A stretch of DNA of 64,000 bases from Thermohalobaculum sp039815685 (GCA_039815685.1 JBCBYV010000022.1:1-64000), one strand, 5' to 3'; counted from the stretch's first letter, positions 16,932 through 26,303 are shown. Numbers and translations are program-made. Notes: generated by a model from the sequence alone, not told the origin.

Positions 16932-17018
16932 GCGCACTCTGTCATGTGGGGGCGGTCTGACGTGCGCCCCGTGCCGCTGCTGTGCAGCGCCGCCGGCCCG
17001 CCCGCCAGCCTTTCGCCC
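16932..17018. repeat. GC-rich hairpin repeat, copy 3
   Basis: Third copy of the 14011 element, between ftsW and murG and about 40 nt before the murG ATG. It matches copy 2 closely (GCGCACTCTGT, GGGGGCGGTCTG, GCGCCCCGTGCCGCTGCTG). One change converts the central GCTGCGCAGC to GCTGTGCAGC. A poorly conserved partial unit lies just upstream (GGTGGTCTGACGAGCGCTC, from 16889). Confidence 0.85.
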
Positions 17019-17059
17019 CCCTTGGTGATGGTGCCGATCGCCTCATTGGAGGAGCTTCC

Positions 17060-18160
17060 ATGACTGCGCCGCTGCTTGTGATCGCCGCCGGGGGGACCGG
17101 TGGGCATATGTTTCCCGCTCAGGCGCTGGCCGAGGAGATGTTGGCGCGGGGCTGGCATGTGGCGCTGGCCTCGGATGCGCGGGGATTGCGCTATGCTGGC
17201 GGGTTTCCGGAAGCGGTCGAGCGGCTGGAGTTCGCGGCGGCGAGCCCGGCGCGCGGGGCATTGGGGGCGCGGCTGAAGGCGCCCTTCATGATCTATCGCG
17301 GGATCAAGGCGGCACGGGCCCGGTTCGGGGCCGATCGGCCGGCGGTGGTTGCCGGGTTCGGCGGGTATCCGGCGGTGCCGGCTTTGGCGGCGGCCTGGAC
17401 CATGGGCGTGCCGCGGCTGATCCATGAGCAGAACGGCGTGCTGGGCCGGGTGAACAGGGCCTTTGCGCCGCATGTGGCGCGGGTCTGTTGCGGGACATGG
17501 CCGCTCCGCAATCCGCCGCGTCGCGCGCATCTCGAGGATGTGGGCAACCCGGTGCGGACTGCGGCGCTGGCGGCGCGCGAGGTTGCCTATCCTGGCGGTG
17601 AGGGTCGGCTTTCGCTGCTGGTCTTCGGCGGGAGCCAGGGGGCGAGCGTCTTTGCGCGCGTGGTGCCGGCGGCGGTGGCGATGTTGCCGGAGAGCCTGCG
17701 CGCGCGGCTCGATCTGACCCAGCAGGTCCGGGATGGTGAGGAGGCCGAGGTCGCGGAGGCCTACGGCTCGGCGGGGGTGTCGGCGGCGCTTGCAGCCTTT
17801 TTCGACGACATGCCCGCCCGGATTGCGGCGGCGCGGCTGGTGGTGGCCCGGGCCGGGGCCTCGACCGTCGCGGAGCTTGCCGCAATCGGTCGGCCGAGCC
17901 TGCTCGTGCCCTATCCGCATGCCATGGACGATCATCAGACCGCGAATGCTGCGGCCCTTGCCGACGCGGGCGGCGCAAGGGTGTTGCCGGAGGCTTCGTT
18001 GACGGCCGAGAGCCTGGCCGCGGCGCTCCGCCGCCTGCTCCTAGACGCGCCGGAGGAGGCCGCGGCGATGGCTGCGGCAGCCCGGGCACAGGGGCGGCCC
18101 GAGGCCGCCCGTCGGTTAGGAGATATTGTGCAGGAACTTCACGCGGGCGCGAGGGGTTGA
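17060..18160 (+). CDS. murG: Lipid II synthase MurG (GlcNAc transferase)
   Basis: MurG transfers GlcNAc from UDP-GlcNAc to lipid I at the inner face of the membrane. The N terminus MTAPLLVIAAGGTGGHMFPA holds the first glycine loop (GGTGGH, residues 11-16). GFGGYPAVPAL is near residue 97, HEQNGVLGRVNR near residue 123, the second glycine loop FGGSQGAS near residue 189, and the sugar-nucleotide motif ARAGASTVAELAAIGRPS across residues 263-280. Length 366 residues is normal. ATG 17060 is preceded by a TTGGAGGAGC ribosome site. Confidence 0.96.
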   Translation: MTAPLLVIAAGGTGGHMFPAQALAEEMLARGWHVALASDARGLRYAGGFPEAVERLEFAAASPARGALGARLKAPFMIYRGIKAARARFGADRPAVVAGFGGYPAVPALAAAWTMGVPRLIHEQNGVLGRVNRAFAPHVARVCCGTWPLRNPPRRAHLEDVGNPVRTAALAAREVAYPGGEGRLSLLVFGGSQGASVFARVVPAAVAMLPESLRARLDLTQQVRDGEEAEVAEAYGSAGVSAALAAFFDDMPARIAAARLVVARAGASTVAELAAIGRPSLLVPYPHAMDDHQTANAAALADAGGARVLPEASLTAESLAAALRRLLLDAPEEAAAMAAAARAQGRPEAARRLGDIVQELHAGARG

Positions 18161-18233
18161 TAGCCGAACGGGATCGCGACACCGTTCAGTGCCGGATTGC
18201 AACCGTACACGCCGCCAGCCGAGGAGCCTGCCC

Positions 18234-19664
18234 ATGACGCCGCCGACTGCTCTGCCCGTCGATATCGGCCCCATCCATTTCGTGGGCATCGGGGGTATCG
18301 GCATGTCGGGCATCGCGGAGGTGATGCTGAACCTCGGCTACACCGTGCAGGGCTCGGACGCGAAGGCCTCCGCGATCACCGAGCGGCTTGAGCGGCTGGG
18401 GGCGCGCATCTTTGTCGGTCAGCGGAAGGAAAACCTCGGCGAGGCTGGCGTCGTCGTGATCTCCTCTGCGATCAAGGCGGGCAATCCGGAGCTTGAGGCC
18501 GCGCGGGCGCGCTCGCTGCCCGTCGTGCGGCGGGCGGAGATGCTGGCTGAGCTCATGCGCATGCGCTGGAACGTCGCCGTGGCGGGGACGCATGGCAAGA
18601 CGACGACGACCTCACTCTGTGCCGCGCTGCTGGATGCGGGCGGGGCGGATCCGACGGTGATCAATGGCGGGATCATCCACGCCTATGGCTCGAACGCGCG
18701 GGCGGGCGAGGGACGATGGATGGTTGTCGAGGCGGACGAGTCCGACGGGACCTTCGTGAAGCTGCCGCCGACGATCGCTGTCGTGACGAATATCGATCCC
18801 GAGCACATGGACCATTACGGTTCGGTCGAGAAGCTGCGTGATGCCTTCGACGCATTTGTGCACAACATCCCGTTCTATGGCTGCCTTGTCGCCTGCATCG
18901 ACCATCCGGAGGTTCAGGGGCTGATCGGGCGCGTGGATGACCGGCGGGTCGTGACCTACGGCTTCTCGCGACAGGCGGATGTGCGGGGCGAGAACGTGCG
19001 CCACGAGAATGGTGGGGTGTGCTTCGATGCGGTCCTGCGCTGGCGCGACGGGGAGGAAGAACGGCTCTCCATCGCCATGAAGATGCCGGGAGAGCATAAC
19101 GCCCTGAATGCTCTGGCGGCGATCGCGGTGGCTCGGGAGCTGAAGGTGACAGGCGAGGAGATCGTCGGCGGGCTCGAAGGGTTCGAGGGTGTGAAGCGGC
19201 GGTTCACCCGCGTCGGCCAGTGGAACGGCGTCGAGATCGTGGACGATTACGGGCACCACCCTGTCGAGATCGCCGCAGCACTCAAGGCTGCGCGCTCGGC
19301 GACGGAGGGCAAGGTGATCGCGGTGCACCAGCCGCACCGGTTCTCGCGGCTCGCGGACCTCTTCACGGATTTCTGCGCCTGCTTCAACGATGCGGATGTC
19401 GTAGGGATCGCGGATGTCTTTGCGGCGGGCGAGATACCGATCACGGGGATCAGCCGCGATGCGCTGGTCGGTGGTCTGCGGGGCCATGGGCACCGGCAGG
19501 CCCATGCCGTGGCAGCACCCGAGGAGCTGGCCGCGTTCGTTGCCGAGCATGCGGCACCGGGGGATCTGGTGATCTGCCTCGGTGCAGGCAGCATCTCGGC
19601 CTGGGCGAACGCCCTGCCGGATCAGCTCGCGTCGCTCATGCCGCTGGCGCGGACCGGGAGCTGA
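18234..19664 (+). CDS. murC: UDP-MurNAc:L-alanine ligase MurC
   Basis: MurC starts the peptide stem by adding L-alanine to UDP-MurNAc. The Rossmann-type start IHFVGIGGIGMSGIAEVM is at about residues 11-28, the P-loop GTHGKTTTTS near 119-128, DESDGTFVKLPP near 166-177, and DDYGHHPVEI near 336-345. Length 476 residues is normal. The frame is open upstream to 18126, but ATG 18234, with GAGGAG 12 nt before, gives a family-like N terminus. murB follows after 111 nt containing a double palindrome. Confidence 0.96.
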   Translation: MTPPTALPVDIGPIHFVGIGGIGMSGIAEVMLNLGYTVQGSDAKASAITERLERLGARIFVGQRKENLGEAGVVVISSAIKAGNPELEAARARSLPVVRRAEMLAELMRMRWNVAVAGTHGKTTTTSLCAALLDAGGADPTVINGGIIHAYGSNARAGEGRWMVVEADESDGTFVKLPPTIAVVTNIDPEHMDHYGSVEKLRDAFDAFVHNIPFYGCLVACIDHPEVQGLIGRVDDRRVVTYGFSRQADVRGENVRHENGGVCFDAVLRWRDGEEERLSIAMKMPGEHNALNALAAIAVARELKVTGEEIVGGLEGFEGVKRRFTRVGQWNGVEIVDDYGHHPVEIAAALKAARSATEGKVIAVHQPHRFSRLADLFTDFCACFNDADVVGIADVFAAGEIPITGISRDALVGGLRGHGHRQAHAVAAPEELAAFVAEHAAPGDLVICLGAGSISAWANALPDQLASLMPLARTGS

Positions 19665-19702
19665 CGGCGAGCGTCGCCGCGAGCTTGACGGCCAGGCGCG
19701 AT

Positions 19703-19747
19703 CAAGGCTTTTGCAAAAGCCTTGCAAATTCCTTTCAAGGAATTTGC
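19703..19747. repeat. Double-palindrome element, copy 1 (murC-murB gap)
   Basis: Two adjoining palindromes sharing one base. The first, 22 nt (19703-19724), is perfect: CAAGGCTTTTG followed by its complement CAAAAGCCTTG. The second, 24 nt (19724-19747), has 11-bp arms GCAAATTCCTT and AAGGAATTTGC around TC. Its AT-rich composition stands out in the GC-rich cluster. Related copies are at 24289, 32326 and 36466. Confidence 0.9.
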
Positions 19748-19775
19748 CCTGAGCGGGTGGAGGGGCAGCAGCATA

Positions 19776-20762
19776 ATGGCCGGTAGTGGATTGCGGGCGA
19801 GCATTGTCGAACGCTTTGGCGACACATCCGGTCTGCGTGGGAGGCTGACAGAGGACCGGCCCCTGGCGCCGCTCTCCTGGTTGCGCGTTGGCGGCGCGGC
19901 CGAGTTGTTCGTCCAGCCCGCTGATCGCGAGGATCTGGCGGCCTTTCTTCAAGGTCTGCCCGGCGATGTGCCGGTGACGCCGCTCGGGGTTTGCTCGAAC
20001 CTGATCATTCGGGATGGCGGGCTGCCTGGTGTCAGCCTGCGCCTGGGCCGCGCCTTCGCCGTGGTCGAGCCGCTGCCGGGGGCGCGGCTGCGGGTGGGTG
20101 CTGGGGCGCTCGACAGCGCGGTGGCGAAGCGCGCGGCCGATGCCGGGATCGCGGGGCTCGAGTTTCTGCGGACGATCCCGGGCAGCATCGGCGGCGCGGT
20201 GAAGATGAATGCCGGCTGCTATGGCAGCTATACCGCCGATGTGGTCGAGCGGGTCACCGTGATGGACCGATCGGGGCAGGTCGAGGAGCTTGAACCAGAG
20301 GCGCTCGGTTTCGGCTACCGTCACTCCGCCGTGCCGGACGACCATGTGGTTCTCGAGGCTGTGCTGCAGGGCGTGCCTGGCGATCCCACTGAGATTGCCG
20401 CGCGCATGGAGGGGCTGGTCTCGAAGAGGGCAGCGTCCCAGCCCGTCGATCAGCGGTCCTGCGGGTCGACCTTTCGCAACCCTGCCGGATACTCGTCGAC
20501 GGGCGTCGAGGGCGACCCGATGGACCTCAAGGCCTGGAAGCTTATCGAGGAGGCGGGGTGCCGCGGCATGCGCCTCGGCGGTGCGCAGATATCTGAGAAG
20601 CACGCCAACTTCCTCGTCAATGCGGCCGGGGCGACGGCGGCGGATCTGGAGGATCTGGGCGACGCCGTTCGGGCGCGCGTCAAGGCGCATTCCGGCCACG
20701 ATTTGGTCTGGGAAATCGCGCGTATCGGCGTTAAGCTTCTCAACACGGTTGACACGCGCTGA
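19776..20762 (+). CDS. murB: UDP-N-acetylenolpyruvoylglucosamine reductase MurB
   Basis: FAD-dependent enzyme that reduces UDP-GlcNAc-enolpyruvate to UDP-MurNAc with NADPH. The FAD-binding part begins LSWLRVGGAAELFV near residues 34-47, with SNLIIRDGG near 74-82 and RTIPGSIGGAVKMNAGCYG across 132-150. The catalytic serine lies in SCGSTFRNP near residue 229, and the late glutamate in ISEKHANFLVN near residue 274. Length 328 residues matches the short type. I chose ATG 19776 over the TTG inside the palindrome at 19722, because GTGGAGGGG lies about 12 nt upstream. Confidence 0.95.
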   Translation: MAGSGLRASIVERFGDTSGLRGRLTEDRPLAPLSWLRVGGAAELFVQPADREDLAAFLQGLPGDVPVTPLGVCSNLIIRDGGLPGVSLRLGRAFAVVEPLPGARLRVGAGALDSAVAKRAADAGIAGLEFLRTIPGSIGGAVKMNAGCYGSYTADVVERVTVMDRSGQVEELEPEALGFGYRHSAVPDDHVVLEAVLQGVPGDPTEIAARMEGLVSKRAASQPVDQRSCGSTFRNPAGYSSTGVEGDPMDLKAWKLIEEAGCRGMRLGGAQISEKHANFLVNAAGATAADLEDLGDAVRARVKAHSGHDLVWEIARIGVKLLNTVDTR

Positions 20763-20829
20763 AGCGCGGCGGCCGGGGCACCGGGAAAACCCGGGCCCGG
20801 GGGCGAGGCCCTCAAATTGCGGGTGAGGC

Positions 20830-21747
20830 ATGTCGAGCAGGACAGCTTCCCGCGTGGCAGTGCTGAAGGGCGGCCGGTCGGCCGAACGCGAGGTCTCGCT
20901 CGTGTCCGGCGCCGAGTGCGCAAAGGCGTTGCGGAACGCGGGCTATGAGGTGAGCGAGATCGATGCGGGGCCGGACCTGGCCGCGCAGCTCGGCGCTGCG
21001 CGCCCCGACGTCGTCTTCAACGCGCTGCACGGCCGGTGGGGGGAGGATGGCGCGGTCCAGGGCGTCCTCGAATGGCTGGGTCTGCCCTATACGCATTCAG
21101 GTGTGCTCGCCTCGGCCCTCGCGATGGACAAGGAGCGCGCGAAGCAGGTCTTCGCGGCCCACGGGCTGCCGGTCGCCCATGGCATGGTGGTGCCAAAGGC
21201 GGATGTGGCGGGCGGGCACCCGATGGAGCCGCCTTATGTGGTGAAGCCTGTGAACGAGGGCTCGTCTGTCGGCGTCTACCTCGTGATGGAGGGTGCCAAC
21301 GGGCCTGCACGTCTCGCCGAGGATGCGCCCGAGACCCTGATGGTCGAGCGCTTCGTGCCGGGGCGCGAGATGACCGTCTCGGTGCTGGGCGACCGGGCGC
21401 TCGCGGTGACGGATATTGTCGCTGCGACCGGCTGGTACGACTACCACGCGAAGTATGCTGAGGGGGGCTCGCGCCATGTCGTGCCAGCGGAGATCCCGGA
21501 GCATGTCGAGGAGGCTTGCCTTGCGCATGCGCTGAGCGCGCATCGGGCGCTCGGCTGCCGGGGCCTGAGCCGCACGGATTTCCGCTGGGACGATGCCAAG
21601 GGGCTCGACGGGCTAGTGGTGCTCGAGACGAACACGCAGCCCGGCATGACGCCGACATCGCTCGCGCCCGAGCAGGCGGCGCATGTGGGCATGAGCTTCG
21701 AGGCGCTCTGCTCCTGGCTGGTGGAGGATGCGTCATGCGACCGGTAG
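20830..21747 (+). CDS. ddl: D-alanine:D-alanine ligase
   Basis: ATP-grasp ligase making D-Ala-D-Ala for MurF. The N terminus has LKGGRSAEREVSLVSG across residues 10-25, with the catalytic glutamate and serine. FNALHGRWGEDGAVQG lies near 63-78, VVKPVNEGSSVGV near 137-149, and the metal-binding ETNTQPGMTPTSL near 265-277. Length 305 residues is typical of the Ddl B type in dcw clusters. The frame extends 13 nt into ftsQ. Confidence 0.96.
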   Translation: MSSRTASRVAVLKGGRSAEREVSLVSGAECAKALRNAGYEVSEIDAGPDLAAQLGAARPDVVFNALHGRWGEDGAVQGVLEWLGLPYTHSGVLASALAMDKERAKQVFAAHGLPVAHGMVVPKADVAGGHPMEPPYVVKPVNEGSSVGVYLVMEGANGPARLAEDAPETLMVERFVPGREMTVSVLGDRALAVTDIVAATGWYDYHAKYAEGGSRHVVPAEIPEHVEEACLAHALSAHRALGCRGLSRTDFRWDDAKGLDGLVVLETNTQPGMTPTSLAPEQAAHVGMSFEALCSWLVEDASCDR

Positions 21748-22925
21748 GCGGGGGTCATGGCGCGCATGGCGGGTCCGGGCGGCACGAGCCCGCGCTGCCC
21801 GGTTTCGAGCGGCCGGCCGAGGAGGTCGGGAGCGAGAAAGCAGCGGCTACTGAAGCAGCGTTCGGGCAAGCGGCGGCGGAGGAGACGCGGCTGGTTCCGT
21901 CGGCATTGGTGTCGCCCGATGATGGTCGCGAGACCATGGGGGGCGAGGCGCCGACCTTCCTGGCGCGGGGGCTCGGCCGCCGGGCGGGGCCGATGCCGCT
22001 GCCGAAGAAGCGCTTTTATCTCAGTGATCTCCGGCAGTCGCTGAGCCGTGGGGTCGGCGGAGCGGCGCTGGGGCCGGGGCCGTCCAAGCTTGCTTACCGG
22101 ATGCGCCGCGCCTGGGCGAAGCCTGCCACGCGCTCGGCCGTGCTCGTCTATCTGCCGCTCGCCTTGCTCGGCATCATCGGCTGGCGCGTGGTCGCGGATG
22201 ACGGGCTCCGCCGTGCGGCGGAGGAGGGTGTCGTCGCAGGCTGGGAAGCTGTCGCGGCCCGGCCCGAATTCGCGCTGCGCGGGCTCGTGGTGACGGGGGC
22301 CACGCCGCATTTGCAGGCGGAGGTGCAGCGGGCGATCGGGCTCGAAGCCGGGGCCACCTCCCTCGGTCTCGACGTCGCGGCGCTGCGGCGTCAGGTGACC
22401 GAGATCGGCGGCGTCGCCGATGCGACGGTCCAGATCGACCCGGCGGGTGTCCTGCGCGTACATGTGGACCCGCGGCCTGCCGTGGCGCTCTGGCGGGATG
22501 GGGCCGGGCATCTCTACTCGGTCGCGACGGACGGCACGATGGTGAGCCCCGTGCTGCGCCGCGCCGCCCTGCCGACATTGCCGGTCTTGATCGGCCCCGG
22601 GGCGCGCGACGCGGTGGAGGAGGCGCTGGCGATCTTCGAGGGCGCGCCGGAGATCCAGCCGCGCCTGCGCGCCTTCGTGCGTGTCGGCGAGCGGCGCTGG
22701 GACCTCGTGCTCGACCGGGACCTTCGGATCCTGTTGCCCGCCGAACGGCCGCGGGAAGCGCTGGCGCGGATCCTCGCCGCCAAGCGCGACGAGATCCTGG
22801 AGCGCGACCTTGCCGTGATCGACCTGCGCCTGCCCGGCCGGCCAACGCTCCGCCTCACCCCGCGTGCCATCGAAGAGTTGCGTCTCACCGGCGTTCTCGC
22901 AGCCCAGGAAGGGAAGGATCTGTGA
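21735..22925 (+). CDS. ftsQ: Cell division protein FtsQ, with long cytoplasmic N terminus
   Basis: Bitopic divisome protein that scaffolds FtsB and FtsL. A single membrane helix (SAVLVYLPLALLGIIGW) lies at about residues 136-152. It is followed by a POTRA-like domain (FALRGLVVTGATPHLQAEVQRAIG from residue 177) and the FtsQ domain (GVADATVQIDPAGVLRVHV, DPRPAVALWRDG). The cytoplasmic region before the helix is unusually long and low in complexity for about 85 residues, then basic (PLPKKRFYLSDLRQSL). The ATG at 21735 gives MRPVG and overlaps ddl by 13 nt. Shorter starts at 21933 or 21993 cannot be excluded. Confidence 0.88.
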   Translation: MRPVGGGHGAHGGSGRHEPALPGFERPAEEVGSEKAAATEAAFGQAAAEETRLVPSALVSPDDGRETMGGEAPTFLARGLGRRAGPMPLPKKRFYLSDLRQSLSRGVGGAALGPGPSKLAYRMRRAWAKPATRSAVLVYLPLALLGIIGWRVVADDGLRRAAEEGVVAGWEAVAARPEFALRGLVVTGATPHLQAEVQRAIGLEAGATSLGLDVAALRRQVTEIGGVADATVQIDPAGVLRVHVDPRPAVALWRDGAGHLYSVATDGTMVSPVLRRAALPTLPVLIGPGARDAVEEALAIFEGAPEIQPRLRAFVRVGERRWDLVLDRDLRILLPAERPREALARILAAKRDEILERDLAVIDLRLPGRPTLRLTPRAIEELRLTGVLAAQEGKDL

Positions 22926-24271
22926 ACTTCCGCGCCACCGACATCTATCGCGCGATGCGCGGCCGGCTCGACATCGCGATCAAGCGGGGTCGGATCGGGG
23001 TGATCGATATCGGCTCCTCCAAGATCACCTGCCTGATCCTGAAGCTCGATCCCGCGAGACTGGATGCGGCGCGGGGGGCGGATAAGCTCGGCACCTCGAT
23101 GTTCGGGGCGGTCGAGGTCGTCGGTGGACGCTGCGTGCAGTCCCGCGGCGTGCGGCGGGGCGAGATCGTGGATATGGATGAGGCGGCGCGTGCGATCCGG
23201 AACGCGCTCCTCTCCGCCGAGCAGATGGCCGCCCCCAAGGTCGAGCGGGTGGACCAGGTGATCGTAAGCTATTCGGGCGGCCGGCCAGAGAGCTTCTCGA
23301 CGCTCGGCGAGGTCGAGACCGAGACGGGGCGCGTCACCGAGCGGGACATCGCGAACGCGCTGGCCGAGGCGCCGGACCCGCCGATCGGGGAAGGGCGCGT
23401 CGTGCTGCATGCCCAGCCCGTGGAGGTGGCGCTCGATCAGCAGACGGGGCTCACCGATCCGCGGGGGATGTCGGGGCGCATGCTCTCCGTCGCCGTGCAT
23501 GTGGTCACCGTCGCCGCGCGGCCGCTCGCCAACCTCATGGAATGCGTGCGGCAATGCGATCTCGATCTCGCGGGCGTCGTGGCGGCGCCTTATGCGGCGG
23601 GGCTTGCGAGCCTTGTCGAGGACGAGCAGCGCACCGGCAGCGTTGCAATCGATATGGGCGGGGGCTCGACGGCCTTCAGCGTCTTTCTCCGCGATCACCT
23701 CGTTTGCATCGACCAGGTGCGGTTCGGCGGTGCGCACGTGACCTCCGACATCGCTGCGGGGCTGATGATGACGCAGGCCGATGCGGAGCGGGTGAAGACG
23801 CTCCATGGCGGGGTGATCGCGACTGGGGCGGATGACCGGGACATGATCGACGCGCCGAAGCGGGGAGAGGAGGACAGCCCCGAGCGGCGCCAGATCACCC
23901 GAGGCATGCTGATCGGCGTGATCCGTCCGAGGGTCGAGGAGACGCTGCGGCTCCTGCGCGCGCGGCTCGAGGCCCTGGGTGTGACCGACATGCCGGGCTG
24001 CTCCTTCGTGCTGACGGGGGCCGCGAGCCAGATGCCGGGGGTCGACGAGATGGCGACGCGCATCCTCGGCCGCCGTCCGCGGATCGGCCGGCCGCTCCGG
24101 ATCGCCGGGCTGCCCTCGGGCCTGACGGGGCCCGAGCATGCGGCGGCTGTGGGCCTCGCGGTCTATGCGCTGCGTCCCCATGACGAGATCTGGGACTTCG
24201 AGGCGCCGCGTCCCTGGTCGGTGCAGGGCCGGGCTGTGGAGCTGGTGCGATGGTTCAGGACGAGTTGGTGA
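22922..24271 (+). CDS. ftsA: Cell division protein FtsA
   Basis: Actin-like ATPase that anchors FtsZ to the membrane. The phosphate-1 motif GVIDIGSSKITCLIL is at about residues 21-35, phosphate-2 SVAIDMGGGSTAFSV near 240-254, and the adenosine region SFVLTGAASQMPGV near 361-374. The C terminus (GRAVELVRWFRTSW) is the usual amphipathic membrane-targeting helix. Length 449 residues is slightly above the E. coli protein. The GTG start overlaps the ftsQ stop by 4 nt. Confidence 0.96.
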   Translation: MNFRATDIYRAMRGRLDIAIKRGRIGVIDIGSSKITCLILKLDPARLDAARGADKLGTSMFGAVEVVGGRCVQSRGVRRGEIVDMDEAARAIRNALLSAEQMAAPKVERVDQVIVSYSGGRPESFSTLGEVETETGRVTERDIANALAEAPDPPIGEGRVVLHAQPVEVALDQQTGLTDPRGMSGRMLSVAVHVVTVAARPLANLMECVRQCDLDLAGVVAAPYAAGLASLVEDEQRTGSVAIDMGGGSTAFSVFLRDHLVCIDQVRFGGAHVTSDIAAGLMMTQADAERVKTLHGGVIATGADDRDMIDAPKRGEEDSPERRQITRGMLIGVIRPRVEETLRLLRARLEALGVTDMPGCSFVLTGAASQMPGVDEMATRILGRRPRIGRPLRIAGLPSGLTGPEHAAAVGLAVYALRPHDEIWDFEAPRPWSVQGRAVELVRWFRTSW

Positions 24272-24288
24272 GCGTGGGTCTGGGTGCG

Positions 24289-24333
24289 CAAGGCTTTTGC
24301 AAAAGCCTTGCAAATTCCTTCCAAGGAATTTGC
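24289..24333. repeat. Double-palindrome element, copy 2 (ftsA-ftsZ gap)
   Basis: Same order and spacing as copy 1. The 22-nt palindrome (24289-24310) is identical to copy 1. The 24-nt palindrome (24310-24333) has the same 11-bp arms, but its centre is CC instead of TC. It begins 17 nt after the ftsA stop. Confidence 0.9.
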
Positions 24334-24505
24334 GCGCCCGGTGCCGAGCGCAGGGCGCGATGGCGGCCTGTGGACAGGTTTGGACGTGACGGAAGGCCGC
24401 AACTCGGCTAGGGTTGCACAAAATAAAGCATTGAGGCGCCCGGAAAACACAACATGCCGCTGGAGGAACCAGCGCTAGGGCATTGGAGCAGAAAGGCAGC
24501 GAGCG

Positions 24506-26197
24506 ATGGCACTCAATCTCATGGATGTCGACGACGACGAGCTTCGCGCACGCATCACCGTCTTCGGCGTCGGCGGCGCCGGCGGTAACGCGATCAATAA
24601 CATGATCGAGAAAGAGCTGGCGGGGGTCGAGTTCGTCGCTGCCAATACCGATGCGCAGGCGCTCGGCAATTCCAAGGCCACGCGCCGGATCCAGCTTGGG
24701 GCGGGCGTGACGCGAGGGCTCGGTGCGGGCTCAAAGCCAGATGTGGGCATGAGCGCGGCGGAAGAGAGCACCGATGAGATCGCGAGCCATCTCGACGGCG
24801 CGCATATGTGCTTCATCACCGGCGGCATGGGCGGGGGCACCGGCACGGGGGCAGCACCCGTCGTCGCCCGCATCGCGCGGGAGATGGGGATCCTGACCGT
24901 CGGTGTCGTGACCAAACCCTTTCAGTTCGAGGGCGGGCGGCGCATGAAGCTGGCCGAGGCCGGCGTGAACGAGATGCAGAACTGGGTCGACACGCTGATC
25001 GTGATCCCGAACCAGAACCTCTTCCAGGTCGCCTCCGAGCACACGACTTTCGTGCAGGCCTTCCAGCTCGCCGATGACGTGCTCTACCAGGGCGTCCAGG
25101 GCGTGACGGACCTGATGGTCCGCCCCGGCATGATCAATCTCGACTTCGCCGATGTCCGCTCCGTCATGGAGGAGATGGGCAAGGCTATGATGGGGACAGG
25201 CGAGGCCGAGGGCGCGACACGGGCCATCGATGCGGCCGAGAAGGCGATCGCAAACCCGCTCCTCGACGAGGTGTCGCTGAAGGGCGCGAAGGGCGTGCTG
25301 ATCAACATCACCGGCGGCTACGACCTCACGCTCTTCGAGATGGACGAGGCGGCGAACCGCATCAAGGACGAGGTCGATCCGAACGCGCTGATCAAGTTCG
25401 GCTCGGCCATCGATCCGGACATGGATGGCAAGATGCGCGTAAGCGTGGTCGCGACCGGTATCGACGCGGAGCAGGTGACACGGCCCGAGGAGGAGCCTCA
25501 GGTACCCGCTCGCCGTCGCCCTGCGATGACGGACAGCGCCGGCATCGATGCGCTTCGCGGCGGGCCCGCGCGTCCCCCCGCACCTGCGCCGGCACCAACG
25601 CCCGCGCCGGTGATGGCCGAGGCTCGAGCGGAGCCGGAGCCCGTCGAAGCGCCCGAGCCTGCCCGTCCCACCCCGGCCAGCGTGGTGGCGAGCGCGCGCG
25701 CGACCCTCGCCGCTGCGTTCAAGGGGCATGAGGAGGCGGCCGCACCCGCCGACCCTGGGCCCGAGATCGAGCGGGCGCCGGCCGCGGAGCAGCCCCTTGG
25801 TGCCGCTCCTTCGCCCGAGGAGATCCGTGCGCGCGCCGAGCGGGTGCGCGAGCAGGCGCGCGAGGCCCGGATCGCCCGGGAGCAGGCGCCTAACCCGGCA
25901 CCCTCCTTCGACGATGACACGGCGCCCGGTCTCTTCGACATGGACGATGTGAGCGTCGACCTGGCGAGCCCCGCGCATGGTGCGACGGCCGCTGCCGATC
26001 CCGCGGCAGCTGCCCCGACCGCGCAGCCGGGCACCGGCCGGGCTGGGCTCTTCACCATCAACCGCCTGATCAATCGGGTTGCGGGACATCAGGAGCCGGG
26101 AGCGCAGCGCCGGATCGAGCCGCAGGCCGGTGCCCGTCCGGATGTCGACGACGACGAGGGCGACATCCCCGCCTTCCTCCGTCGTCAGGCAAACTAA
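24506..26197 (+). CDS. ftsZ: Cell division GTPase FtsZ
   Basis: Tubulin-like GTPase that forms the Z ring. ITVFGVGGAGGNAINNM is at about residues 16-32, the tubulin signature GGMGGGTGTGAAPVVA at about 109-124, and NLDFADVRSVM (T7 loop) near 211-221. The globular core ends near residue 325. A proline- and alanine-rich linker of about 225 residues follows, then the conserved tail peptide GDIPAFLRRQ at the C terminus, which binds FtsA and other partners. Length 563 residues reflects the long linker common in alphaproteobacteria. A weak promoter-like pair (GTGACG 24386, TAGGGT 24409, 17-nt spacing) suggests ftsZ may also be transcribed on its own. Confidence 0.97.
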   Translation: MALNLMDVDDDELRARITVFGVGGAGGNAINNMIEKELAGVEFVAANTDAQALGNSKATRRIQLGAGVTRGLGAGSKPDVGMSAAEESTDEIASHLDGAHMCFITGGMGGGTGTGAAPVVARIAREMGILTVGVVTKPFQFEGGRRMKLAEAGVNEMQNWVDTLIVIPNQNLFQVASEHTTFVQAFQLADDVLYQGVQGVTDLMVRPGMINLDFADVRSVMEEMGKAMMGTGEAEGATRAIDAAEKAIANPLLDEVSLKGAKGVLINITGGYDLTLFEMDEAANRIKDEVDPNALIKFGSAIDPDMDGKMRVSVVATGIDAEQVTRPEEEPQVPARRRPAMTDSAGIDALRGGPARPPAPAPAPTPAPVMAEARAEPEPVEAPEPARPTPASVVASARATLAAAFKGHEEAAAPADPGPEIERAPAAEQPLGAAPSPEEIRARAERVREQAREARIAREQAPNPAPSFDDDTAPGLFDMDDVSVDLASPAHGATAAADPAAAAPTAQPGTGRAGLFTINRLINRVAGHQEPGAQRRIEPQAGARPDVDDDEGDIPAFLRRQAN

Positions 26198-26303
26198 TGT
26201 GCAGCGCCGTCCGGGAACCCAACCCGGGCGGCACAATCTCCTGCCGCAGCGTATCGCCCTGCGCTTAAAGTTCCCCTCTATCCCCCTAATTTGTAATCTT
26301 CTT

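Noticed and set aside
24272..24505. CtrA binding site upstream of ftsZ
   Set aside because: No TTAA-N7-TTAA pattern is present in the gap; the AT-rich part is the double palindrome.
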